Positions 56,766 through 64,000 of a DNA stretch of 64,000 bases are shown one piece after another; position 1 is the stretch's first letter, and every line of letters starts with the position of its first letter. Origin of the DNA: Paralcaligenes ureilyticus (lineage in GTDB: Bacteria > Pseudomonadota > Gammaproteobacteria > Burkholderiales > Burkholderiaceae_B); the NCBI RefSeq assembly GCF_004346225.1, contig NZ_SMAJ01000008.1, positions 1 through 64,000 on the forward strand. Direction: 5' to 3'. The position numbers were made by a program, and so were the translations under genes. A model generated the notes under the pieces. It was not told the origin of the DNA. It saw only the letters and a program-made list of their open reading frames with translations, and searched no databases.

Positions 56766-57802
56766 AACGAATCTTCACAGGAAAGATGAAGTCCCGCCTT
56801 GCCGCGATATTGGCGTTGGGCGTGGCTGTTGCTGCCGGACTCGGCTACGGGACGGCCAACGCGGCGAGCCCCACGCTACAGACCATTCGTGTGCAATATT
56901 ATCCAGGTGTGGCCTTTCAGCAGACGCTGCAAGTGGCAAAGGACAAGGACTTCTTCGCCAGAGCGAACGTCGATGTGAAGCTCATCAACACAAATAGTGG
57001 ACCCGAGGGCCTGGCGGCCGTGATATCGGGGAGCCTTGATCTCGCCTCGACGAATATTGATACCTTTCTCGCTGCGGCCGCTCGTGGCGCGGGCGTTCAA
57101 GCCGTGGCCGCCACGACCGGACCCTATTTCTCGGTACTCCTGCAAAGCGATCTGAAGCGCAATCATCAGGGTGAGGACTGGATCGGGGTCATGAAGGACC
57201 TCGTCGGTAAGCGGCTCGGAGTGACGGCGCGCGGCGCCGGCACGGAGACCTTCTACCGGGCTCTGTTCTCGAGCGCGGGGCTGGATCCGGCATCGGCAAC
57301 GTACGTTGCGATCGGCCAGGGGGCCACCGCGTTGAGCGCCTTCCAGGCAAAGCGGGTCGACAGTATCATGGCCTATCAACCGCTTACCGAGCGCCTGCTT
57401 GCCTCCGGGGCCGTCATGGGAATCGACATCACGAACGGCAAGGGGCCAAAGGAGATCGCCGGACTCGGAGCGACTGTCGTCTACTTTGGCATGAAGAAGA
57501 ACCTGGACTCCAAGCGTGAGGCCATCAAGAGCTTCGTGAAGGGGCTAAACGATGCGGCGGACTGGAGCAAGAAGCCGGCCAATCTCGACGACCTCGCGGC
57601 TGTGATGAAGCCGCACATTCCGATGAACAAGGTGGACAACCCGGAAGCGATGCTCAAGAAGATGATCGAGCGCGGTCTTAACGCCACCACCCTCACCGCG
57701 GTCAGCACGCAGGACCTGACACGTTGGGTCTTGCTGCTCGACAAGCACGCCAACATGGATTTGCCGAAAGAGGCCGCGTTCGTTAAACCATTGGTCTGGT
57801 GA
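56762..57802 (+). CDS. ABC transporter substrate-binding protein (NMT1/SsuA-like)
   Basis: A 346-residue periplasmic receptor. The signal sequence MKRIFTGKMKSRLAAILALG ends at TANA, then AASPTLQ. The NMT1/THI5-type fold shows VAKDKDFFARANVDVKLINT, GPEGLAAVISGSLDLASTNI and KRLGVTARGAGTETFYRALF. Its ligand is unknown; proximity to a CoA ligase suggests an organic acid and not a sulfonate. The real start is ATG 56762, overlapping the permease stop; the long upstream open frame is antisense-like shadow. Confidence 0.92.
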   Translation: MKRIFTGKMKSRLAAILALGVAVAAGLGYGTANAASPTLQTIRVQYYPGVAFQQTLQVAKDKDFFARANVDVKLINTNSGPEGLAAVISGSLDLASTNIDTFLAAAARGAGVQAVAATTGPYFSVLLQSDLKRNHQGEDWIGVMKDLVGKRLGVTARGAGTETFYRALFSSAGLDPASATYVAIGQGATALSAFQAKRVDSIMAYQPLTERLLASGAVMGIDITNGKGPKEIAGLGATVVYFGMKKNLDSKREAIKSFVKGLNDAADWSKKPANLDDLAAVMKPHIPMNKVDNPEAMLKKMIERGLNATTLTAVSTQDLTRWVLLLDKHANMDLPKEAAFVKPLVW

Positions 57803-57940
57803 TCGAAGTGCCGAAGGGCGCCTCCGCCAGTGTGCTTGGGCCGAGCCCATTGTGCCGCGGGAGTGGCGAATTACCGCCATTGATGCGGTCTGGCGCTCGC
57901 CCAGCCTGACGCGCCAGTCGAGCACCTAGGGGAGAAGAAT

Positions 57941-59179
57941 TTGCGAGGCGTTTCTGTTCCCGCGGCGACGCCTGGTGATGTCAAGTGGCGGGCCATTGCG
58001 ATCCTTGTCCTTTGCGAATGTTGCGTCATGGCGGTGTGGTTCTCTGCTTCCGCGGTGGTGCCGGTCATGCGGACAGAGTTCCCGATGTCTGGGCTGATGG
58101 TCTCGCTCCTTTCCAGCAGCGTGCAGATCGGTTTCGTGGTGGGAACGATTGTCAGCGCTACTCTGTCGCTGGCCGATCGGATCGAGCCCCGGCGCTTCTT
58201 TATGCTGGCGGCTCTCGCCGCGGCGATTGCCACTGGTCTCATTCCCTTACTCTGGCCGGGAACAGTCTGGACCATCTTGCTCCGATTCGTGACGGGCGCC
58301 TGCATGGCAGGCGTCTATCCCGTAGGAATGAAAATCGCCAGCACTTGGGCTCAGCGTGACATGGGCTTGCTCGTTGGTTTGATCGTGGGCGCGCTGACTC
58401 TGGGCACGGCGCTGCCGCATGCATTCAGTTTTTTGGGCGGCGTGGACTGGCGTCTGACATTGTGGATCGCCGCGGCATCGGCCGTTGTCGGCGGGCTACT
58501 CGTGACACGCGTTTCGCTGGGCCGGCCGCTGCCCCCCGCGCCGCCTCTCAGCCTCCGAAATGCGGGCATCAACTTTCAGTACGCTCCTCTGCGGCTGACC
58601 AACTTCGGATATCTCGGCCACATGTGGGAGTTGTATGCCATGTGGGCGTGGATCGGCGCATTCTTTCAAGCAAGTTTTTCAGCGCGCTTCAATGTGGGTT
58701 TCTTTGCGGGAGGAGCCGAACTGCTGGCATTTGCGACAATCGGAGCCGGTGCCGTCGGCAGCGTGTTGGCCGGGTTGCTTGCGGACCGCATCGGCAGGAC
58801 ACTAACGACGATTGCCGCGATGCTCGCCAGCGGTTCTTGCGCGCTATCGATCGGCTTTCTCTTCAATGGGCCGCTGCCGCTGCTCGCGGGGGTCGCGCTT
58901 CTATGGGGCATAACCATCGTCGCTGACTCAGCGCAATTTTCGGCGAGCGTGGCCGAGCTTTCACCGCCGGAGCTACTGGGTACCGCGTTGACAGTGCAAG
59001 TCTGCGCGGGCTTTTTACTGACGACTCTCTCCATACACCTCGTGCCGGTCTTCGTCCAATGGTGGGGCTGGAAGTACGCATTCGCGCCGCTGGCCGCGGG
59101 GCCAATTATCGGGATCGCCGCAATGGCCCTTTTGAGACGCCATCCCGACGCAACGAGATTGGCCGGCGGACGGCGATGA
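57941..59179 (+). CDS. MFS transporter
   Basis: A 412-residue major-facilitator protein with about 12 helices, starting AIAILVLCECCVMAVWFSAS. The loop between helices 2 and 3 reads SLADRIEPRRFF, and a second signature is LLADRIGRTLTTIAAML. The start is taken as TTG 57941, because GGGGAG lies 6 nt upstream and no ATG or GTG precedes the first helix. It lies 138 bp after the ABC receptor gene and may be an alternative importer or exporter of the same acid. Confidence 0.88.
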   Translation: MRGVSVPAATPGDVKWRAIAILVLCECCVMAVWFSASAVVPVMRTEFPMSGLMVSLLSSSVQIGFVVGTIVSATLSLADRIEPRRFFMLAALAAAIATGLIPLLWPGTVWTILLRFVTGACMAGVYPVGMKIASTWAQRDMGLLVGLIVGALTLGTALPHAFSFLGGVDWRLTLWIAAASAVVGGLLVTRVSLGRPLPPAPPLSLRNAGINFQYAPLRLTNFGYLGHMWELYAMWAWIGAFFQASFSARFNVGFFAGGAELLAFATIGAGAVGSVLAGLLADRIGRTLTTIAAMLASGSCALSIGFLFNGPLPLLAGVALLWGITIVADSAQFSASVAELSPPELLGTALTVQVCAGFLLTTLSIHLVPVFVQWWGWKYAFAPLAAGPIIGIAAMALLRRHPDATRLAGGRR

Positions 59180-59286
59180 TCGCTCAAGGGCGATTCTAGC
59201 CAAAGCGGGAGGGGCCGAACTCGACCCTGAGCGGAAGTTCCACATCTCTGTAAGTCAATAACAGCTTCGCAGCGAGAGCCGACCTG

Positions 59287-60255
59287 TCACTGCATACCGT
59301 TCACAACAAGGTGATTGATGCTGGCGAGAAATCCCCGAATCATCGAGATCGCGGGGTTCAGGTCGGATGCCCGATAAACCAATGCTACGGGGCTGTTGGG
59401 GAGAGCGGGTTCCACATGAAGCTCGGCCACCAGGCTTCGCATGACATCATTGATCGTTGAGCTGGGCACACAGCTGATACCCACGCCAGCCGCCACCATG
59501 CGCACGTGAGTCACTGGGTTATTGGATTCGACGATGGGTGTCGGCGGAGAGGCGCCTGCCCGTTGGAACGCGGCAGTCAATGCTGAACGCAGAAGGGAGG
59601 TTTCCGAAGGCATCGTCCAGCGATCATGGAGGAGCTGCTTCAGGCCGACTCTTTTTTTATTGGCCAGGGGGTGATCGAGTGGTGCGATGAACGAAAAACG
59701 GCACTCGAACAAGAGGTCGTACGAGAGTTCACACGCGGGAGATTCCGGCATGATGCCGGCATAAGTTGTGATAAGCCCGTCCACCCTGCCGTCAACGAGC
59801 GCCGAAAATAATTCATGTACGGGGCCTTCCATGATCTCAACGCGTACCGGCGCTTCTTCCTGGATGAGATTGCTCATCAGCAGCGGCATGTACCCATAGG
59901 CGACGAAGGGCGGCATTCCTAATCGGACTATTGGCCGGACAGACGCGTTGGCCTTGATCTCTACTTGTGTCAGCGCCAGCAAGTCCAGCATCTCGCGCGC
60001 GCGCCGGATCGCCAGCACTCCCTGTGAAGTGGGTGTGACTCCCCGCTGGCTGCGTGTGAAGAGTTGCGCCTTGAAGATTTCCTCGATTTCCCTAAGAGAT
60101 TTGCTTAGCGCCGGCTGTGTGAGGTTCATCTCCAGAGCCGCTGACCGCAGGCTTGCCCCGCTTTCGAGCGCGAGTAGCAACTGAAGATCTCGCATCCGTA
60201 GCTTGCTAATCAGACGGTAAGCCGTTGCGGAGTCGTCTGGAGAGTGATAACTCAT
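59287..60255 (-). CDS. LysR-family transcriptional regulator
   Basis: A 322-residue LysR regulator: HTH LISKLRMRDLQLLLALESGA and LRSAALEMNLTQPALSKSLR, residues about 15-60, then the effector domain. ATG 60255 is chosen since the longer frame passes through the intergenic region. It is divergent from the CaiB/BaiF CoA-transferase and second ABC operon, so it is the expected regulator. AGTTATCAC just after the ATG is mirrored at 60312. Confidence 0.92.
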   Translation of the reverse strand: MSYHSPDDSATAYRLISKLRMRDLQLLLALESGASLRSAALEMNLTQPALSKSLREIEEIFKAQLFTRSQRGVTPTSQGVLAIRRAREMLDLLALTQVEIKANASVRPIVRLGMPPFVAYGYMPLLMSNLIQEEAPVRVEIMEGPVHELFSALVDGRVDGLITTYAGIMPESPACELSYDLLFECRFSFIAPLDHPLANKKRVGLKQLLHDRWTMPSETSLLRSALTAAFQRAGASPPTPIVESNNPVTHVRMVAAGVGISCVPSSTINDVMRSLVAELHVEPALPNSPVALVYRASDLNPAISMIRGFLASINHLVVNGMQ

Positions 60256-60320
60256 TGTGATCGCATACTGAAAAAATATCACTATTATATATCGTGCCTT
60301 TTTCCTAAGATAGTTATCAC
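60244..60320. promoter_or_regulatory. Divergent control region with a 9-bp inverted repeat
   Basis: GTGATAACT (60244-60252, inside the first codons of the LysR gene) and AGTTATCAC (60312-60320) form a perfect inverted repeat 59 bp apart. The DNA between is AT-rich (ATATCACTATTATATATCG) and would hold both promoters. A LysR-binding role is a guess. Confidence 0.3.
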
Positions 60321-60355
60321 ATTGGCACGTGCTTAACAAACCGCTAGGTGAAGTA

Positions 60356-61615
60356 ATGATCAAAGCGCTCGAAGGCTTGCGTATTCTCGACATGTCTCAT
60401 GTCATTGCAGGCCCAATGGCCTCGTATTTTTTAGCGCAACTTGGCGCCGAGGTGATCAAAATCGAGCGTCCCGGCGGCGGCGAGATTATGCGGGCCCGAA
60501 AATCCGATACCCCTGGCGAAATGCCGACGGATTTCGTTTCGTTGAATGCCGGGAAGCTCTCGCTTGCCATTGATATCAAGCACCCTGAAGGGGCCCGGCT
60601 CATACGATTGCTGGCAGAGACGTCCGACATTTTCATTGAGAATTTTCGCCCGGGCGCGATTGCAAAATATGGGCTGGATTACGAGTCTCTGAAGGCTGTC
60701 AAGCCGGGCCTCATTTATTGCTCCATATCCGGCTATGGCCAGAATGGCGAATGGTCTGGTCGCGGTGGATACGACAGCGTCATTCAGGCGCTCACGGGCA
60801 TGGCGATGGTATCCGGTGATTCGGGCGAGACAAAGCCCATGAAAATCGGCTTTCCAGTCGTGGATATCGCGACGGGGATGCTGGGCGCGCTTTCGATACT
60901 GGCCGCATTCATTCAGAAATTGCTGACAGGCAAAGGCGCTCACATCGATGCTTCAATGGTTCAGGCTGCCCTGCTGCTTATGTACCCACATGTGACCAAT
61001 TACCTCACCAGTGGAAAAATGGTGGAGCGTACCGGGAATCGCGGATACAGTAATAGCCCCACGTCGGACACATTCGCATGTGCGGATGGCTGGCTTGCCA
61101 TTGCGGCAAATACACCCGACCAGTTCAAGACCACCGCCAGAATCCTGGGGCTTGATGAATTGTGCACGAATGACCAGTTGCTGGACCTCTCCATTCTCAA
61201 TGCTCCGGAGGATGCCTTTGTGGTGGCAAGGGATCTGGATGCCGTGCAGCAGCAATTCCGGGACGCCTTTCAAATGAGGCCTGTTCTTGAGCTTGAGGTG
61301 GAACTGAACGCATTGGGCGTGCCTGCTTCTAGGGTATGCACGGTAGAGGAATTTCTTGATATTGCACTGAATAAGGAACAACTGGATATTCCGTTTATGA
61401 CTCTGGCGCGGGGTGCTTCCGGGGTGAAAACCGCGGGCCTGGGCTTTTCATTCAACGAAAAGGCCGCATCGCATAAACAGAATACGTCAGAACTCGGCGG
61501 CGATGCGGAAGCGATTTTGAAAGATATTGGTGTCAGTGACGAAGCGTTAACGAGCCTGATAGGCCGGGGAATCGTCCGCATTCCAGAGAAAATAGCGGTC
61601 AATGTGGATGAATAA
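60356..61615 (+). CDS. CaiB/BaiF family III CoA-transferase
   Basis: A 419-residue family III CoA-transferase, moving CoA between carboxylic acids through an Asp-linked thioester. The N-terminus MIKALEGLRILDMSHVIAGP, GAEVIKIERPGGGE and the nucleophile Asp170 in GFPVVDIATG (aligning with Asp169 of formyl-CoA transferase) are in place. ATG 60356 follows TAGGTG. It is the first gene of an operon with a complete ABC importer; the imported acid is likely the CoA acceptor. Confidence 0.93.
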   Translation: MIKALEGLRILDMSHVIAGPMASYFLAQLGAEVIKIERPGGGEIMRARKSDTPGEMPTDFVSLNAGKLSLAIDIKHPEGARLIRLLAETSDIFIENFRPGAIAKYGLDYESLKAVKPGLIYCSISGYGQNGEWSGRGGYDSVIQALTGMAMVSGDSGETKPMKIGFPVVDIATGMLGALSILAAFIQKLLTGKGAHIDASMVQAALLLMYPHVTNYLTSGKMVERTGNRGYSNSPTSDTFACADGWLAIAANTPDQFKTTARILGLDELCTNDQLLDLSILNAPEDAFVVARDLDAVQQQFRDAFQMRPVLELEVELNALGVPASRVCTVEEFLDIALNKEQLDIPFMTLARGASGVKTAGLGFSFNEKAASHKQNTSELGGDAEAILKDIGVSDEALTSLIGRGIVRIPEKIAVNVDE

Positions 61616-61655
61616 GAAAATGGTTTGCAAAAAATTTACTAATGGAGATAAGACA

Positions 61656-62711
61656 ATGATCATCAATAATATGAGAGCTGCCATCCGCAGGGTTTCGATA
61701 GGAATGCTGGGGGCAATGGCATTGGCAGCCTCAAGCGCCCCGATCGCACAGGAGACGCAAAAAGCGGCGATTGGCTATTATCCGGGCGCAATGCTCTCCT
61801 TCCCGGCCTTCATAGCGAAGGACAAAGGGTTCTACCAGAGAAATGGCCTGGATGCGCGGTTGGTCCCTGTGCCCAGCGGCGCTGCCATGACCGCCGCGTT
61901 GGCCAGTGGAAGCATAGATTTTGCCAATAATTCCTACGACAACCTGACGACAGCTGTTTCTCGCAAATTGCCCATTAAAGCCATCATAGGCGCGGCGGTG
62001 CGTCCTCCCCTGGCGCTGATCGTCAGGAAGGGCGTTGATCTCCCCAACAAGGCGGCCGGATACCCTGCATCCATGCGCGATCTGAAAGGCACGAGGCTCG
62101 GTGTAATTGGCCTGGGCATTTCCGTTCACTTCATGACCGAGATTCTGGCGAAAGAAGCTGGGCTGAAACCGTCCGACTACACGATTCTCGCTGTCGGCCT
62201 TCCCAGTTCCGCCCGAGCCGCCTTGAAGAACAAGAGTATTGACGCATATTTGAGTCTGTGGCCACTGCCGGCAATCATGGAGGCAACCGGAGAGGGAACG
62301 GTACTGATTGATCTAATCAAGGATCAGGGGGCAAAGGAGCTGCGGGGCTTGGCCTATCAAGCATGGTGGGCGACAGAAAAAAACATCAAAACAAAACCAG
62401 AGTTGATAAAGCGGTTTATTCGTTCGTCGCAAGAGGCGTATTGCTGGTACAGCAACCCGGATAACTTTGATGAAGTCGTGGCTATTCTCAAGAAAAATGT
62501 GCCTGTTCCTGAACTGAACGAGAAACAGTACAACGATATGGTTCACGCCATGTTGCCGGCGTATGCGACCAATATTCCCGTGTCCTCGATAGAAACATGG
62601 CAAAAGATACTCATCGACCAGGGGATCATTACTTCCGCGCTGAGTGTCGACAAGCTGGTGACACCCGAAGCCCTGCGCAAGTTCGAGTGCCCGGCGGCAT
62701 CAAAAGGATAA
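61656..62711 (+). CDS. ABC transporter substrate-binding protein (NMT1/SsuA-like)
   Basis: A 351-residue periplasmic receptor. The signal sequence is MRAAIRRVSIGMLGAMALAA, cleaved around SSAPIAQ. Mature features are GYYPGAMLSFPAFIAKDKGF, NGLDARLVPVPSGAAMTAAL and a basic KRFIRSSQEAYCWYSNPDNF. It resembles the receptor at 56762 in fold but not closely in sequence (both begin the mature part with a YYPG motif). ATG 61656 has GGAGATAAG upstream. The ligand is unknown. Confidence 0.9.
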   Translation: MIINNMRAAIRRVSIGMLGAMALAASSAPIAQETQKAAIGYYPGAMLSFPAFIAKDKGFYQRNGLDARLVPVPSGAAMTAALASGSIDFANNSYDNLTTAVSRKLPIKAIIGAAVRPPLALIVRKGVDLPNKAAGYPASMRDLKGTRLGVIGLGISVHFMTEILAKEAGLKPSDYTILAVGLPSSARAALKNKSIDAYLSLWPLPAIMEATGEGTVLIDLIKDQGAKELRGLAYQAWWATEKNIKTKPELIKRFIRSSQEAYCWYSNPDNFDEVVAILKKNVPVPELNEKQYNDMVHAMLPAYATNIPVSSIETWQKILIDQGIITSALSVDKLVTPEALRKFECPAASKG

Positions 62712-62714
62712 GAC

Positions 62715-63500
62715 ATGGGCCAACGTTCTATGGCTGCGGCTCGGGAATCGGGAATATCTGTCTCGAATCTCGCTATCGCTTTTGGAAAAATGCCGCCGAT
62801 ATTCGCCAATCTGGATTTGCGGATTGCGCCGGGCGAATTTGTCGCGCTGGTGGGGGCAAGTGGCTGCGGGAAGACGACGTTGATGAATGCCATTGCCGGC
62901 CTGGTGCGCGTGGAGGAAGGAAATATTCAGGTCAATAGTCTTCCTCCTGCCGCCGGGCGGCCTGATATTGCCTATGTATTGGCGCGAGATGCACTGTTGC
63001 CCTGGCGAACCGTGAGAGAGAATGTCGAGTATGCGCTCATGTTGTCAGGCGTCCCGAAAGCGGAATGGAAATCTATTGCGCTGGACTACATTGCGCGAGT
63101 CGACCTGACCGCGCATGCTGATTTTCTTCCCGCCCGGCTTTCGCATGGCCAGCGTCAGCGCGTTGCGCTGGCGCGCGCCTTTGCGGTCAATCGTTCAGTG
63201 TATATGCTTGACGAGCCGTTCAGCGCGCTCGATGCGCAAACCAAATTGGTGTTGCACGATCAGTTGCTTGCGCTGTGGGAGCAGAGTAGAAAAACCGTTA
63301 TCTTTGTGACCCATGATATTGGGGAAGCTGTTACGCTCGCCGATCGGGTTGTGGTGATGGGCACAAAGGGAAGGGGCATCGTGGATGAAATCCGTGTGCC
63401 GTTGCCCAGGCCCAGATCAGCCGGAGATTTACAGGAAAACGAGGCGTTTCATGAAATTTTCCGCCAGGCCTGGCACGCACTCAGGAAGGGTATGTCATGA
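62715..63500 (+). CDS. ABC transporter ATP-binding protein (nitrate/sulfonate/taurine class)
   Basis: A 261-residue ATPase with Walker A GASGCGKTTLMNA, signature LSHGQRQRVALARAF, Walker B YMLDEPFSALDA and H-loop FVTHDIGEA. The Q-loop region reads YVLARDALLPWRTVRENVEY. It lies 3 bp after the receptor gene and overlaps the permease by ATGA. Paralogue of the ATPase at 55039. Confidence 0.94.
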   Translation: MGQRSMAAARESGISVSNLAIAFGKMPPIFANLDLRIAPGEFVALVGASGCGKTTLMNAIAGLVRVEEGNIQVNSLPPAAGRPDIAYVLARDALLPWRTVRENVEYALMLSGVPKAEWKSIALDYIARVDLTAHADFLPARLSHGQRQRVALARAFAVNRSVYMLDEPFSALDAQTKLVLHDQLLALWEQSRKTVIFVTHDIGEAVTLADRVVVMGTKGRGIVDEIRVPLPRPRSAGDLQENEAFHEIFRQAWHALRKGMS

Positions 63501-64000
63501 GCCACACTAGCACCCAGGCGTTATCCGCTACCGGACCAACGCACACGCCAGCCGAAAAGCAACCCACGGCGATGGACTATTGCCGAAAAAAGGGAGCACT
63601 TCTGGCAAAACGGATACTGCTCTTTGCGGTATTTATAGCCCTGTGGGATATGGCTGTGCGTACAGGAATGGCTGACGCTGCATTCATCAGCACGCCGCTC
63701 ATGGTATTGAATGCATTCATGAAGTTGGTAACTGATGCTGCTTTTTGGCCTCATCTGTATACCTCTTTCATAGAAGTTGGCGCGGCCTTTGCATTGTCGG
63801 TTGTGTTTGGTGTGCTGGCGGCGATATTACTGGACAGGAATGAAGCGGTGAATGAGGTTGTGGCGCCGTATATTGCTGCCTTCAATAGCATGCCCAGAAT
63901 CGCGCTGGGCCCGATCTTCATTCTATGGTTTGGTATCGGCATCAGCTCAAAAATCGTGCTTGCCACGTCGCTGGGGTTTTTTATCATTCTCATGAGCACA
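63497..64000 (+). CDS. ABC transporter permease, partial (runs off window)
   Basis: The first 168 codons are visible, with no stop before the window edge. ATG 63497 overlaps the ATPase stop. After a polar N-terminus (MSHTSTQALSATGPTHTPAE), membrane helices start at RILLFAVFIALWDMAV. NSMPRIALGPIFILWFGIGI matches the SsuC/TauC class and parallels the permease at 55875. The EAA loop lies beyond the window. Confidence 0.92.
   Translation, partial: MSHTSTQALSATGPTHTPAEKQPTAMDYCRKKGALLAKRILLFAVFIALWDMAVRTGMADAAFISTPLMVLNAFMKLVTDAAFWPHLYTSFIEVGAAFALSVVFGVLAAILLDRNEAVNEVVAPYIAAFNSMPRIALGPIFILWFGIGISSKIVLATSLGFFIILMST

Overview
The window looks like chromosome from a GC-rich betaproteobacterium, most likely family Alcaligenaceae (Bordetella / Achromobacter / Pusillimonas relatives). 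This is inferred from the gene content: Bug-type solute receptors, a three-gene pnt transhydrogenase, the ribBX-ribH-nusB-thiL-pgpA-pncC order, a 3-hydroxyanthranilate pathway and many LysR regulators. No rRNA or tRNA gene and no CRISPR array was recognised.

Bases 1-32,150 are core-like. They hold ychF; a 3-hydroxyanthranilate (lower kynurenine) degradation operon; an amino-acid or pipecolate oxidation module (flavin oxidase, XRE-cupin regulator, ornithine-cyclodeaminase-family reductase, and a divergent ALDH7-type dehydrogenase); pntA1-pntA2-pntB; yidB; metY; an AsmA protein; coaD-rsmD-ftsY; a CYTH/CHAD protein; an IclR regulator; the riboflavin/NusB/ThiL/PgpA/PncC run; pyrF; dgkA; and groES-groEL with a perfect CIRCE operator. 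The gaps of this half carry about 18 copies of a 26-bp hairpin repeat that begins with GTAG. Its stems covary, which marks it as a REP element, and it often occurs as inverted pairs. Three copies of a much longer palindrome (135-250 bp) are also present, each lying next to or between REP copies.

Bases 32,150-45,400 are a mosaic of mobile and decayed DNA with no REP copies. Three direct copies of an IS21-like end segment bracket a five-gene catabolic cassette (TauD-type dioxygenase, LysR, nitrilase-superfamily amidohydrolase, RraA-like protein, Bug receptor). Then come a broken transposase, an internally deleted KAP-type P-loop NTPase, a complete IS1182-group insertion sequence, three small heat-shock proteins with a sigma-32-like promoter and a strong 5'UTR hairpin, a small lipoprotein and a frameshifted integrase remnant.

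Bases 45,400-64,000 are accessory catabolism. A minus-strand operon (Bug receptor, enolase-superfamily dehydratase, SDR, DUF993 protein) with a divergent LysR looks like a pathway for an unknown acid sugar or hydroxy acid. Next is a divergon: a CoA-transferase pair plus TetR on one strand, and an acyl-CoA ligase plus a complete ABC importer and an MFS carrier on the other. A consensus sigma-70 promoter and a palindromic TetR-type operator sit between the two arms. Finally a LysR gene is divergent from a CaiB/BaiF CoA-transferase followed by a second ABC importer of the same class, whose permease runs off the window. The two modules share one logic: import an organic acid, then activate it with CoA.
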